A stretch of DNA of 64,000 nucleotides. Source: Pseudomonadota bacterium (GTDB taxonomy: Bacteria > Myxococcota_A > Polyangia > Polyangiales > Polyangiaceae). Shown here in pieces: positions 19,373-27,907 of the stretch. The position numbers and the translations under genes are program-made. How positions within the stretch are numbered: position 1 is the first letter of the stretch; every line of letters begins with the position of its first letter. Location of the stretch: assembly GCA_023398955.1 (NCBI GenBank), contig JAEWRL010000109.1, forward strand, positions 70,219 through 134,218. The letters are read 5' to 3'. The notes below the pieces were generated by a model. That model saw only the letters and a program-made list of their open reading frames with translations, was not told the origin of the DNA and searched no databases.

Positions 19373-19585
19373 TATATCGCTGGCGAGCGCCGCGTCGAGA
19401 TGCTTCCTCCGGTCGAGAGCAGGGCCGGCCCAATCACCGGACGGGACGCAGCTCTCAGGCTCGGCCGTGTGGTGTCGACGGCCGCCCGCGCAGCGTGGTG
19501 GCAGAGACCCGCGGAGCGTCCCGGGTTTTGCGATGGGCCGGGACGTGAACTAGAACGGCTTCTCCCTCCACCTCCCGTAGCATCT

Positions 19586-20680
19586 ATGACCGAAGCCTGG
19601 GCATTGCGCCTCCTCTCCTCGCCTCACGCCCCGCCACACCGCGTCGCCGGGCTCCCTATCGCGCTTCGCTTGGCCCTCGATGCCCAGGCGGCCGGCGCGA
19701 AGTGCGTCGTAGTCTCGCCCGAGCTCACCAGCATCCGCGAGGCTCTTGCCGATCATCGACTCCGCATTCCTGTTGTAGAGGCGGCCGGCACGGACGTGGG
19801 CGAGGTTGCCGTGGAAGCCCACTGGGTGGTTCATCGGACGCTGCTCAGCCAAGCCGCGCTGGAGGTGGCGAGCAATGACGAGACACGATTCGTTCGTGTC
19901 GAGACGAGCGCGCCATCGCCTGCACCCTACGGCTTCTCCCCCATCCCCGTGGTTGACGGAGGATCGGCGCGGCGCGCGGAACGAGCGCTCTTTCGTGCGC
20001 TGCGAAAGCCACAGGACGGCTGGACCTCACGGTGGCTCAACCGCTACATTTCTCTCACCATCTCCCGGTGGCTCGTCCATACGCCGCTACGCCCCAATCA
20101 AGTCTCCGTGGGCATCCTTGGCGTTGGTTTACTGGGAGCCTGGCTCGCGTCGGGGGGCGGCTACTGGTCTCTGCTCCTCGGTGCTTCCCTCTTCCAAGCT
20201 CAGAGCGTGCTGGACGGATGTGACGGCGAGCTCAGCCGCATCACTCACCGAGGCTCCCTTCTCGGAGAGTGGCTCGACACGGTGGGCGACGACCTCACCA
20301 ACTATGGCTTCTTTCTCGGCGCCGCATGGGGCCTGTATCGGACGAGCGGCACAGCGATCTATCTCGGGGCGGGAGCCGTGATTCTCTTTGCGGGCGCCAT
20401 CGCCAGTGGACTCGAGTATCGCTACCTCTATCGGATCGGCAGCGGCGATCTCTTGAAGTACCCGCTCAGCGCGCAGACATCGCAGGGGACCGGCTTGCTC
20501 GGCAGGCTACAGCCACTGTTCAAGCGCGACACATTCGTCTTCGCCACCTTCCTGGCAGCACTCGCTGGTCTCGTCGGCCCCATGCTCTTCATCTTCGCTG
20601 CGGCTGCCGTCGGCGTGTTCATCACCGTCCTTGCCACCGAGTGGCGCATCGCGCGCCAGCAGGCACCGGCGATGGAGTGA
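19586..20680 (+). CDS. CDP-alcohol phosphatidyltransferase family membrane protein
   Basis: This 364-residue protein would transfer a phospho-alcohol headgroup from a CDP-activated donor, as in phospholipid or phospho-inositol synthesis. The signature is complete: DGCDGELSR, then G eight residues on, then EWLDTVGDD, giving the DGxxxxxR...G...D...D pattern. Six or so membrane helices surround it. The N-terminal 130 residues look like the remains of a nucleotidyltransferase-type Rossmann domain (VAGLPIALRLALDAQAAGAK). This recalls the bifunctional inositol-phosphate cytidylyltransferase/phosphotransferase enzymes, but no nucleotide-binding GxGxRL signature is visible. I chose the ATG at 19586; the open frame extends further upstream without protein-like content. 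The next gene overlaps by 4 bases. Confidence 0.85.
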   Translation: MTEAWALRLLSSPHAPPHRVAGLPIALRLALDAQAAGAKCVVVSPELTSIREALADHRLRIPVVEAAGTDVGEVAVEAHWVVHRTLLSQAALEVASNDETRFVRVETSAPSPAPYGFSPIPVVDGGSARRAERALFRALRKPQDGWTSRWLNRYISLTISRWLVHTPLRPNQVSVGILGVGLLGAWLASGGGYWSLLLGASLFQAQSVLDGCDGELSRITHRGSLLGEWLDTVGDDLTNYGFFLGAAWGLYRTSGTAIYLGAGAVILFAGAIASGLEYRYLYRIGSGDLLKYPLSAQTSQGTGLLGRLQPLFKRDTFVFATFLAALAGLVGPMLFIFAAAAVGVFITVLATEWRIARQQAPAME

Positions 20681-21639
20681 CCGTCGTGACCAGTCGACAC
20701 CAGTCGTTCGCATTCCTCGCTCACCTGTGCCACCTGGGCAGTTCCGGGCGGCCGTGGCTCCCGCTCGCGTGGATGGCGGCGATGCTAGCGGGGATCGCGT
20801 GTTCACGCACCGACGACCCGAGCGAGCCACGAGGTGCTGCCGCCCATTCGGCACCTTGGCCAGCACGACCCGTGAGTTCCGCACTGCCACGGGAAGAAGA
20901 CGTGGCGCTCTACGAGCTGACGTCCAAATCGGAGGTCACGTTCGAGATCCCAGGCCGGCGACGAATGGTATCCGGGCGTGTTCGTGTGCTCGAGGGTAAG
21001 CTCACGGTCGATCTCGCCAATCTCCAACGCACACGAGGCTTCTTCGCTTTTGATGTCGCGAGCATCGTTTTGGCGCCGCTGACGGATGCTGGCTCGTCAC
21101 GGTATGACTCTGCGTTGGCGCACAATTGGCTCGACGTAGGGGCGAGCCGACCAGAGCCCGAGCGCGAGCGCCTCCGGTGGGCCCGGTTCGAGATCACGGA
21201 GGTCACGGACCTGAGTGCCCCAAGCGCTTCATTGGGGAAGGAGTTGACGCCAACAGGGAGCGCCCTCTCCAGCGGCACGGTCGCAGAAGGCTCCGTCCCT
21301 ACCAAACAGCGCAGCGTTCTAGCGCGCGTCGTGGGATTCCTTAACCTCCATGCGCGCCAGGTCGCCGCTGCAAGCTCGGTTCAGACCGTCTTCAGCTTTC
21401 GAAACGCAGAGGACACGGCTGCGGCACCCGACACGATCGAAATACGCAGCACCCGCCCCTTCCTCGTGTCCCTCGACGCCCACGACATCGAACCGAGAGA
21501 CAGCCTAGGACGTTCGCGGTCCCCGCACGATGACCCTCTAGCTGGCGAGCTGGGGAACCTGGCGCAGGTGTCATTCTTGCTCCACTTGCGCTTGACCCGC
21601 GCGGCACAGGGCGATGGCGCGGCGGAGCCCGACCGCTAG
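20677..21639 (+). CDS. Lipoprotein with a divergent YceI-like domain
   Basis: The 320-residue product starts with GTG inside the sequence GTGA that ends the preceding gene, so translation is coupled. The N-terminus is long, but ends in the lipobox L-A-G-I-A-C. The mature protein contains a pattern like YceI-family beta-barrels, which bind isoprenoids or lipids in the periplasm: SEVTFEIPG, then SGRVRVLEGKLTVDLANL, AFDVASIVL, HNWLDVG and ARFEITEV. The similarity is weak and by eye only. Its coupling to a phospholipid-type transferase gene supports a lipid-related role. Its stop overlaps the convergent L,D-transpeptidase gene by 4 bases. Confidence 0.72.
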   Translation: MTVVTSRHQSFAFLAHLCHLGSSGRPWLPLAWMAAMLAGIACSRTDDPSEPRGAAAHSAPWPARPVSSALPREEDVALYELTSKSEVTFEIPGRRRMVSGRVRVLEGKLTVDLANLQRTRGFFAFDVASIVLAPLTDAGSSRYDSALAHNWLDVGASRPEPERERLRWARFEITEVTDLSAPSASLGKELTPTGSALSSGTVAEGSVPTKQRSVLARVVGFLNLHARQVAAASSVQTVFSFRNAEDTAAAPDTIEIRSTRPFLVSLDAHDIEPRDSLGRSRSPHDDPLAGELGNLAQVSFLLHLRLTRAAQGDGAAEPDR

Positions 21640-23252
21640 CTCCGGATACGGACGAGGGTTCCGTCAGTAGACATCGCTCCGTGCCAAGCCCGAGGCACTG
21701 GAGGGGAGCTCCATTTGAAGAGCCAGAGAGCGTCGGCCGGAGAAAGGTTCACGCAGCCGTGACTCTTGGGGCGCCCGAACGAATCATGCCAGTAGGCGCC
21801 ATGAAGGGCGTAGTTGCCCTCGAAGTACTGGACCCAGGGCACGTGCCCCATGCTGTACGGGTCGTCGGGGGCATTGCCCGACATGGTCGTGGTGACGTGC
21901 TTCGTGTGCACGCGATAGAGGCCCGTGGGCGTCTCAAGGGAGTCCTCTGCGTCCTCTTCCCCCTTCACACCGGTCGAGACGAGCGTAGCGTAGACTGCCC
22001 GGCTGCCCTCGTAAGCGACGAGCGTCTGATCCCGAAGCGATACATCGATCCACGTTCCCCCCCGAGCGACCTCGCGCGGCGGCCTTTCACGCGCAGACAC
22101 GATGAGGAGCTGGGCACTGTCTAGCCATGTCCCATCGACAGCCTCCACCAGCTCTCTCGCGCCCCAGCGCACCTTCCCTTCGGTGAGGCAGAACCCCTCT
22201 CGTCGAAGTGCCTGCCCACGCTCCACGAACCCGGCCGCGGGCTCCGCGGCCCTTACGAATACGGCGGCTCGAGCCGACTTCACGAAAGCCACCGCAACCG
22301 CGCGGGATTCCTGGACCCGTATGCCCTCGAACTCGCTCCCGGTCACGGGCTCCAAACGGTCCAGGGCCAGCACTTCCCGATCGACGCTCAACCCGAAGCT
22401 GCCGCCGTTCGCCCGGAACAGTTCATGAAGTGCAAAGCCGCTCCCCGCAAGGGCGCGTTCCAAGTAGAGGGTCTGGCGCCCGTAGTCGTAGCCGCGCAAG
22501 GTTGGCGCGGCGCCTCCTTCACGCAAGAAGTCCGGCACTGGCGTGAAGCGGCGCTCCTTCCAGGACGCGGGAGTCACTGAAGATGGGACGTTGGCCACCT
22601 CGTAGCGTCGCCGCTGCTGACGGTTGGGGACTCTCACGTACTTCAGCGGAGCGGGATTCCTGGCTCTTGCGTACATGTACGGCAATGGGGCGTCACGATC
22701 GGGGGAGACAGGCAGGGGCTGCGCTTTGGCATCATCACTGTCCAAGACGGCTTCAACGCCAACGCAGACGTACCCCATCGGTGACACCCTGTACCATCCG
22801 CCCTCGCAGCCCGTGTGTCCAGCAGCGGCTTCGCTGCGCTTGACGCGTGCGCCAGCGCGGAGATAGCCGAGCTTCGGAGATTCACGCCGCGGAGCGTGGC
22901 GCACGATAGCTCGCTCCTGAACGGAGACTAGCTCTGGTGCTCGGTACGTTGTTGCCGCTGGGGAACGCGCTGGCATGCGCCACCGCCGTGCTGCTCGCTC
23001 GCGACTTGCCTCGGGCTCTCCATCAGGGCTCCCCAGCGGCTCGAGAGCGTGTGCTGAAGGTGGAGCTGTGAGCCCCTCGGATCCCACACCCTCCCGCGAC
23101 GCCCTCTTGCTGCGGGACCCCTCGAACTCCGACGCCTCCTGCAGCGCGCGCCGCTCAGAGCTGGGAAGCGGACCCCTCGACACGGGAGTCCCCGGGCAGC
23201 TGATGAACAGAGCCGAGCACAGCGCGAGACCGAATCGACGACCTAGAGCCAT
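21636..23252 (-). CDS. L,D-transpeptidase (YkuD family) lipoprotein with SH3-like domain
   Basis: This is a periplasmic L,D-transpeptidase that would cross-link peptidoglycan or attach proteins to it. I chose the ATG at 23252, which gives MALGRRFGLALCSALFISC with lipobox F-I-S-C. A Ser/Glu/Arg-rich linker follows, then an SH3-like segment (ERAIVRHAPRRESPKLGYL, ending MGYVCVG). The YkuD catalytic domain is at the C-terminus with the motif HGAYWHDSFG and the catalytic cysteine in SHGCVNLSPADA. A middle region of about 200 residues is not recognised. At 538 residues it is longer than simple Ldt enzymes. It is on the same strand as, and downstream of, the OmpA/AgmX-like pair, but a clear terminator separates them. 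Confidence 0.9.
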   Translation of the reverse strand: MALGRRFGLALCSALFISCPGTPVSRGPLPSSERRALQEASEFEGSRSKRASREGVGSEGLTAPPSAHALEPLGSPDGEPEASRERAARRWRMPARSPAATTYRAPELVSVQERAIVRHAPRRESPKLGYLRAGARVKRSEAAAGHTGCEGGWYRVSPMGYVCVGVEAVLDSDDAKAQPLPVSPDRDAPLPYMYARARNPAPLKYVRVPNRQQRRRYEVANVPSSVTPASWKERRFTPVPDFLREGGAAPTLRGYDYGRQTLYLERALAGSGFALHELFRANGGSFGLSVDREVLALDRLEPVTGSEFEGIRVQESRAVAVAFVKSARAAVFVRAAEPAAGFVERGQALRREGFCLTEGKVRWGARELVEAVDGTWLDSAQLLIVSARERPPREVARGGTWIDVSLRDQTLVAYEGSRAVYATLVSTGVKGEEDAEDSLETPTGLYRVHTKHVTTTMSGNAPDDPYSMGHVPWVQYFEGNYALHGAYWHDSFGRPKSHGCVNLSPADALWLFKWSSPPVPRAWHGAMSTDGTLVRIRS

Positions 23253-23357
23253 GTCGCAGCGACAGTGGCCCAGGTGAGCGGCGGCGGCCCAGTTTTCGAG
23301 CAACCTCAGGGCCCCGGCAGCGCCATGCCCCAGTTATCGGGACAAAATCCCCAGCGC

Positions 23358-23402
23358 AAAAAGGGACGAGGCGCAACAGCTCGCGCTGTGACGCCTCGTC
23401 CC
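23358..23402 (-). terminator. Rho-independent terminator of the OmpA/AgmX-like unit
   Basis: On the minus strand the arms GGGACGAGGCG and CGCCTCGTCCC (11 bp, with an inner ACAGC/GCTGT extension) are followed directly by TTTTT. It lies 21 bases after the stop codon of the AgmX-like lipoprotein gene. Confidence 0.93.
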
Positions 23403-23423
23403 TCGCTCTAGAGCGGGCTGAAC

Positions 23424-23816
23424 TCAACCAGCGACTGCTGGCTGCTGGGCAACGAAATCGAAGTAGAAGGTTGCCTGCCCTTCGCGCTCGTCGGCCGGAG
23501 CGAGGGTGAGGCCCTCCACTGCCTGGACGACGCACTGTGCCAGCGGCTCCGGTGCCGTGGTCTGTGCTTCGTCGACGCGCGTGTTCGTAATGACGCCCGT
23601 CTCCGGCTGGACGCTGAACATGATTGCCACGCGACCCGTCAAATCCTGCTGGTTCTTCAGGGCATTCGTGTAGCAAGCCTCGATGGCTGGGCGATTGCTT
23701 TCAATGAGCTCACGCGTTGCTTCGCGATACTTCTCCGGACTGCGAGCGTAGTAGCTACACCCGACGGTCCCCAGCACCAAAGCGACCACACCAAGCTTCG
23801 TCAGTGACTTTGTCAT
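23424..23816 (-). CDS. AgmX/PglI C-terminal-domain lipoprotein
   Basis: This small lipoprotein of 130 residues has signal MTKSLTKLGVVALVLG and lipobox T-V-G-C. The mature domain has the pattern of AgmX/PglI or TonB-C-like modules found in myxobacterial motility and envelope proteins: RPAIEACYTNALKNQ, then LTGRVAIMFSV, GVITNTRV and LAQCVVQAVEGL. Two cysteines (in ACYTNA and AQCVV) are placed as in that family. I chose the ATG at 23816 because the AGGAG site is 8 bases upstream; an ATG two codons earlier is too close. It follows the OmpA-like gene by 51 bp and ends at a strong terminator, so the two form one transcription unit. Confidence 0.88.
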   Translation of the reverse strand: MTKSLTKLGVVALVLGTVGCSYYARSPEKYREATRELIESNRPAIEACYTNALKNQQDLTGRVAIMFSVQPETGVITNTRVDEAQTTAPEPLAQCVVQAVEGLTLAPADEREGQATFYFDFVAQQPAVAG

Positions 23817-23867
23817 CCGCATTTCTCCTGCGAAGGCCAATCTGAATTGCTAGCTGCTGGTGCGGCC

Positions 23868-24542
23868 TCAGTTGGCCGCTCCTGCTGCTGGGTTCTTCTC
23901 GGCTGCGTTCTCGCTGCCAGGGATCTTCTTTGTTTCGAGCACGGTCTCTTCGCCCGTCTTCGGATCGATCTGAATCTTCTTCTGAACGATGTCCTGCTCG
24001 AGGATGTTGAACTCAACGCGACGGTTCTTTTCGCGACCTTCCTCGGTCTCGTTGTCGGCGATGGGCTTGGTTTCCCCGAACCCCTTCGCCACGAGCTTGT
24101 CCTTGTCCACGCCCTGGGTGACGAGGTACGCACGAACCGCCTTGGCGCGTTTATCGGACAACTTCATGTTGTAGTCGTCCGCACCGTCGGAGCTCGCGTG
24201 GCCCTCCACCTGGATCTTCTTGATCCGTGGCGTCTTCTTGATGACGTCAGCCACCTCGTTCAGGAGGCTGTGAGACACTTCCAGAATATTTGCGGAATTG
24301 TACTCAAACTGCACTTTTTCGTTGATTTGGATTCTGTCTTCCTTCAGCTCGACGCGTGGCGGAGGCTCCGGCGGTGCCTCAGGCTTCGGCGCTGGCGGCG
24401 GCGGGGGCAGGGCGCCCATCACCGCAACCGGCGTCTGATCCTGAAACACAGTCGTTCCGCCACAGCCAGCCAAGCCTACGGCCGACAGCAGCACTACTGA
24501 GAGGCTTGTGCCTCTCATCATGGGCTTGTGAGATGTCTTCAT
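23868..24542 (-). CDS. OmpA-family (Pal-like) peptidoglycan-binding lipoprotein
   Basis: This is a 224-residue outer-membrane lipoprotein with lipobox L-A-G-C. A Pro-rich linker (PPPPPAPKPEAPPEPPP) precedes an OmpA C-terminal domain: VEGHASSDGADDYN, LSDKRAKAVRAYL and ETEEGREKNRRVEF. The domain binds the diaminopimelate residue of peptidoglycan and so tethers the outer membrane to the wall. A charged tail of about 50 residues follows the domain, which is unusual for Pal. The gene has a GGGAG ribosome site 7 bases upstream and is first in a two-gene unit with the AgmX-like lipoprotein. Confidence 0.94.
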   Translation of the reverse strand: MKTSHKPMMRGTSLSVVLLSAVGLAGCGGTTVFQDQTPVAVMGALPPPPPAPKPEAPPEPPPRVELKEDRIQINEKVQFEYNSANILEVSHSLLNEVADVIKKTPRIKKIQVEGHASSDGADDYNMKLSDKRAKAVRAYLVTQGVDKDKLVAKGFGETKPIADNETEEGREKNRRVEFNILEQDIVQKKIQIDPKTGEETVLETKKIPGSENAAEKNPAAGAAN

Positions 24543-24897
24543 AGGTCAGCTCCCTCGTGGATCACTGCACAGGCCTTAGGTTCCCCGTTAGGCCACGCAT
24601 CATCGCCATACCAGCGAGAAGGTCAAGCTTCACGCGCGCAAATCGCACGAAAAACGGGCGCCCATTTCAGTTTCGGTAAAATTACCAGGAAAACCCCTAC
24701 GTCAGGACGTCCAATGGAGACGTGCATTGCTCCAAGCCGCTCGCCGGACGCAACGACGAAACGCGAAACGGACATCGGCTTTCTGATCGGCCAGGCCTCA
24801 CGCACCAAGGCACTTACTGAAGTGCTTCTTGAACGGCTGGCGAGTGAAGCACGCCGCGCCGCATCAGCTCGCCACATTGGACGTCCGCGCGGGGACG
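24543..24897. other. Intergenic region with a 12-bp inverted repeat
   Basis: The 355 bases upstream of the OmpA-like gene contain GGACGTCCAATG at 24705-24716 and its exact reverse complement CATTGGACGTCC at 24875-24886. A short open frame lies between them on the plus strand, but nothing marks it as a gene. No target duplication or transposase is visible. Confidence 0.55.
24599..24626 (-). promoter_or_regulatory. Candidate sigma-70-type promoter of the OmpA-like gene
   Basis: On the minus strand, TTGACC (24626-24621) and GATGAT (24604-24599) are 16 bp apart, about 60 bases upstream of the OmpA-like start. They match the -35 consensus at 5/6 and the -10 at 4/6. Support is by consensus only. 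Confidence 0.35.
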
Positions 24898-25485
24898 TCA
24901 GTCTGGGCGCCCGACTAAGAATACCTCGGAGCTGTTCTGGCGGGTGCCGCGAGGTTTGATGACACGACACCCGCCGAAGATCCGACGCGTCTCCGAGCGA
25001 GCGCGTTCGAAGTCCGGCCCCATGAATAGCTTCCCAACGAAAACGGTGCTGGCCCGGCCAAGCTGCTCCGCAAGTCCCAGAGCCATCTCGAAGAGCTCGA
25101 AGCTCCGTACCTGATCGCGTAGCTTCGAGCCGGACGTGCTCGGAGCCATATCGCTCATGACAATGTCGTAGGGCCCGTGGGTGCTCAACTCCCCCGCAAG
25201 CTCGAAGGCGTCCCCGAGATAGATCACCGCGTTCGGCAACGGTGGGAGCCGGAGCTCCTGCAGGTCCACGGCGACGACAAGCCCTTCTGAGCCAACCCGC
25301 TTGGCCGCATAGCTGGTCCAAGACCCGGGCGCAGCCCCTAGGTCGAGTACCCGTGCACCTCGCCGCAGGAGCGCACATCGTTCATCGATTTCCTGCAGCT
25401 TGAAGACGCTGCGCGCAGGAAACCCTTCGGCCCGCGCCTGTCGGGTTCGCGCGTCGCCGATGTAGGGGTTTTTGTGTCGGCCCAT
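24898..25485 (-). CDS. rlmE: 23S rRNA (uridine-2'-O-)-methyltransferase RlmE (FtsJ/RrmJ)
   Basis: RlmE methylates the 2'-hydroxyl of a uridine in the 23S rRNA A-loop during late 50S assembly. At 195 residues it is close to the family length of about 205. The K-D-K-E catalytic tetrad is present: Lys in SVFKLQEID, Asp in MSDMAPSTSG, Lys in VGKLFMG and Glu in SSEVFLVG. The SAM-binding motif is VLDLGAAPGSWT. The gene starts 3 bases after the stop of the upstream RluA/RlmI-like gene, so the two rRNA-modification genes are probably one operon. Confidence 0.94.
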   Translation of the reverse strand: MGRHKNPYIGDARTRQARAEGFPARSVFKLQEIDERCALLRRGARVLDLGAAPGSWTSYAAKRVGSEGLVVAVDLQELRLPPLPNAVIYLGDAFELAGELSTHGPYDIVMSDMAPSTSGSKLRDQVRSFELFEMALGLAEQLGRASTVFVGKLFMGPDFERARSETRRIFGGCRVIKPRGTRQNSSEVFLVGRPD

Positions 25486-25488
25486 GTC

Positions 25489-27066
25489 TCAAGCTACCTT
25501 AACCCAGAAGCTCTTGCTCGGGCTAGGCTGGCCTCCGAGTGCCGGACAGTCCATCGGCGTGGATGCCAGTTCACAACGCAGTACCCTCCGCCCCGCGCTG
25601 GCCGCAGCGGCTTCCAGCGTCCGCTGTAGCCTGGCCACCGGCGTCTTGCGGTGATTCGTGACTGCAAGTAGCCAACCTCCCGACGCCAGCAGAGCCAGAG
25701 CATCCGTCGCAATGTGTAGATAGTCCTTGGCGACCGAGAACGTACCGCGGCGTCCACTCGTGGAGAAGCTCGGCGGATCGAGGACGACGACATCGTACGC
25801 GCGCTGATGGCGCCGCGCACCCCTCAGCCATCGTACGGCGTCGGCCTTCACGAACTCGTGGGAAGAGGGATCGATACCGTTGAGCTCGAAGTTGCGCCGC
25901 CCCCAGTCCAGTGCAGGACCGGCAAGATCCACGCTCGTGGTGCGAGCGCCCGCGAGCGCAGCGGCGACGCTGAACGAGCAAGTGTACGAGAAGAGGTTAA
26001 GCACCTTCTGGCCCAACTTGACCATGGCATTGAGCCGTGCGCGGTTCTCCCGCTGGTCGACGAAGAGCCCGCAGCTCAGTCCCTCCCCGAGCGATACCCA
26101 TAGCTTCAGCGCACCTTCAGCAACGACGAAGGCTTCTGGCGCTTCGTCGCCAGCGACGGGTTCGGACGGCGCCAACGCGCAGCGCTGTTGGCGCCGCAGG
26201 TCGGCGCGCACACGCCGCTTGGCGTAGACTCCCCGCGCGCCAGACTCCATCAAAGCCGCCACACAATCCGCCTCGAGCCTTGCCGGCATATCTCCTTCGA
26301 TAGAGAGAACCGCCCACTCTGCGAACTGGTCTACGGTGATACCGAGAAGACCGTCCCCGGCACCATTGACTAAACGGTAGGCGTTGGCGCGGGAAGCCAA
26401 CCTTCGCCTCCCGGAAGCGGCTGCGAGCAGGCGCGCCCGAACTGCCCGCGCAGACCAGAACTGCGGCGGCGACAACAACAGCCTCCAATCCTCCGGAAGC
26501 GGTGCGGCTGGCAGGGGCAAGTCGCCATGCTCGAACCGAACCACCTCGAGGTGCAACATGGGGCGCCAGCAAGGCGCGCCTCCATTCTCCGTATCCCCGA
26601 CGATGGGGACTCCGGCCCGCGCCAAGCGCCGCCTCAATGTGTCGCTCGAGCCCGTCGCGGCGCTCCAGCGCACGAGTGCATGCTCGCCTGCCTCCTCGAC
26701 GACTTCCGTGTCCAGGATACCCTCGCTCCTGAGACGAGCGTCGCCTCGCCGAAGGTCCGTCGTCCCCACGATGGCTAGATACCCGTACCTCACGCCCCGT
26801 CCCACGGCTGCCCGTGCCAAACGTCGCGCCGCTGGCGATATCGGAAGTGCGACGAGTCCACTCACGTCCACTTCGAGCTGCATCAGCGCGGCGCTGCGAA
26901 GACCTGCCCAATTCGCCCCGCCGCGACCATGCGCGAGACTGACGCGCAAGCTCTCCCAAATCGCCCGCAGGTCCATCCCGGAGGGCTTGGAGAGCGCGAC
27001 CCAGTCATCACTCTGGCTGAGTAGAGCGAATGCCGGCAAGCTGGAGTGTCGAGGCTCGATTGGCAC
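25489..27066 (-). CDS. Fusion of a degenerate RluA-like domain and an RlmI-like rRNA methyltransferase
   Basis: The C-terminal half is a class I SAM methyltransferase of the RlmI/RlmK-like family that makes 5-methylcytosine in 23S rRNA. It shows the EEHUD-type insert (LWVSLGEGLSCGLFVDQREN), the SAM site (VLNLFSYTCSFSVAAALAGA) and catalytic motif VVLDPPSFS. The N-terminal half resembles an RluA-type pseudouridine synthase (WVALSKPSGMDL, YGYLAIVG, RRLARAGVPIVGD). There the normal RLDxxTSG motif reads QLEVDVSG, so the catalytic Asp is replaced and the domain is probably inactive, perhaps RNA-binding only. I chose the GTG at 27066: the next in-frame start upstream (27126) would place a terminator hairpin inside the coding region, and an AGAGG lies 9 bases before 27066. 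Confidence 0.85.
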   Translation of the reverse strand: MPIEPRHSSLPAFALLSQSDDWVALSKPSGMDLRAIWESLRVSLAHGRGGANWAGLRSAALMQLEVDVSGLVALPISPAARRLARAAVGRGVRYGYLAIVGTTDLRRGDARLRSEGILDTEVVEEAGEHALVRWSAATGSSDTLRRRLARAGVPIVGDTENGGAPCWRPMLHLEVVRFEHGDLPLPAAPLPEDWRLLLSPPQFWSARAVRARLLAAASGRRRLASRANAYRLVNGAGDGLLGITVDQFAEWAVLSIEGDMPARLEADCVAALMESGARGVYAKRRVRADLRRQQRCALAPSEPVAGDEAPEAFVVAEGALKLWVSLGEGLSCGLFVDQRENRARLNAMVKLGQKVLNLFSYTCSFSVAAALAGARTTSVDLAGPALDWGRRNFELNGIDPSSHEFVKADAVRWLRGARRHQRAYDVVVLDPPSFSTSGRRGTFSVAKDYLHIATDALALLASGGWLLAVTNHRKTPVARLQRTLEAAAASAGRRVLRCELASTPMDCPALGGQPSPSKSFWVKVA

Positions 27067-27085
27067 CGCGTGTGCCTCTGAAACG

Positions 27086-27120
27086 CCAAAACGCCGGCGC
27101 CATGGGAGCACCGGCGTTGG
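27086..27120 (-). terminator. Probable terminator after rplC
   Basis: On the minus strand AACGCCGG and CCGGCGTT (27118-27111 and 27097-27090) form a stem that extends to include flanking CC/GG, followed by a short T-rich run. It sits between rplC and the fusion methyltransferase gene. Confidence 0.7.
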
Positions 27121-27158
27121 CCGCACAAAGAAGCGTTAGTTCAACGAAGTGCGTGCAC

Positions 27159-27827
27159 TCAGGACGAAACGGGACGCCCGCCGCGCCGCTTGACGGCTCC
27201 GCGCACGGAGACGAGCGCGTTCTTGGAGCCCGGAATGCCACCCCGGATCAGGATGAGGTTCTGCTCGGGAATCACCTTCGCGACGCGCTGATTCAGCACG
27301 CTCGTCGTGGCGTTGCCATGCTGACCAGGCATCCGCTTCCCAGGCAGCACGCGGCCCGGCGTCATGTTCGTACCGATGGACCCACCATGGCGCTTGTACT
27401 CGTGCGCGCCGTGGCTCGAGACAGCCCCCTTGAAGTTGTGACGTCGCATCACGCCCGAGAAACCACGCCCGCGCGATACGCCCTGAACATCGACGAACTG
27501 TCCTTCTTCGAAGAATGCCTCGAGGGGGAGGTCCTGCCCCACCTCGAACTTCGCCACGTCCTCCGCGCTGCAACGAAACTCCCGAAGTACCCGGCGGGGG
27601 CTGAGGTTGGCCTTCGCAAACTGCCCCGCTAGCGGCTTGGAGGTGTGCTTTTCTTTGCGGTCGCCGAGCCCCAAAACCAAGGCGTCGTATCCGTCCTTGT
27701 CCAGGGTTCGCTTACCGACGACGACGGGACGCGACTCCACGACCGTACAAGGCACCACCGTGCCGTCCTCGAGGAAGATCTGCGTCATCCCGAGCTTGCG
27801 CCCTATCACGCCGGGATACTGGTTCAT
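27159..27827 (-). CDS. rplC: 50S ribosomal protein L3
   Basis: L3 is an essential early-assembly protein of the large subunit that contacts the peptidyl-transferase centre. The 222-residue sequence is complete and normal: IGRKLGMTQIF at the N-terminus, the signature GRGFSGVMRRHNFKG, then GTNMTPGRVLPGKRMPGQHG and IPGSKNALVSV. An AAGGAG ribosome site lies about 6 bases before the ATG. The odd point is its place. Bacterial rplC normally follows rpsJ and precedes rplD in the S10 operon, whereas here it stands alone between a terminator and a divergent rplS. It may be the only copy, relocated, or a second copy; the window cannot decide. Confidence 0.96.
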   Translation of the reverse strand: MNQYPGVIGRKLGMTQIFLEDGTVVPCTVVESRPVVVGKRTLDKDGYDALVLGLGDRKEKHTSKPLAGQFAKANLSPRRVLREFRCSAEDVAKFEVGQDLPLEAFFEEGQFVDVQGVSRGRGFSGVMRRHNFKGAVSSHGAHEYKRHGGSIGTNMTPGRVLPGKRMPGQHGNATTSVLNQRVAKVIPEQNLILIRGGIPGSKNALVSVRGAVKRRGGRPVSS

Positions 27828-27907
27828 CGCGCTGCTCCTTGCTCTCTGACTTGATCTCCCCTTGGCAAAGGCATCCCAACGACGGGCTCCAGCTCAGGGG
27901 GCCCGCG

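Noticed and set aside
24714..24959. A small plus-strand open frame between OmpA-like gene and rlmE
   Set aside because: No ribosome site, runs 60 bp into the convergent rlmE gene, and matches nothing I know.
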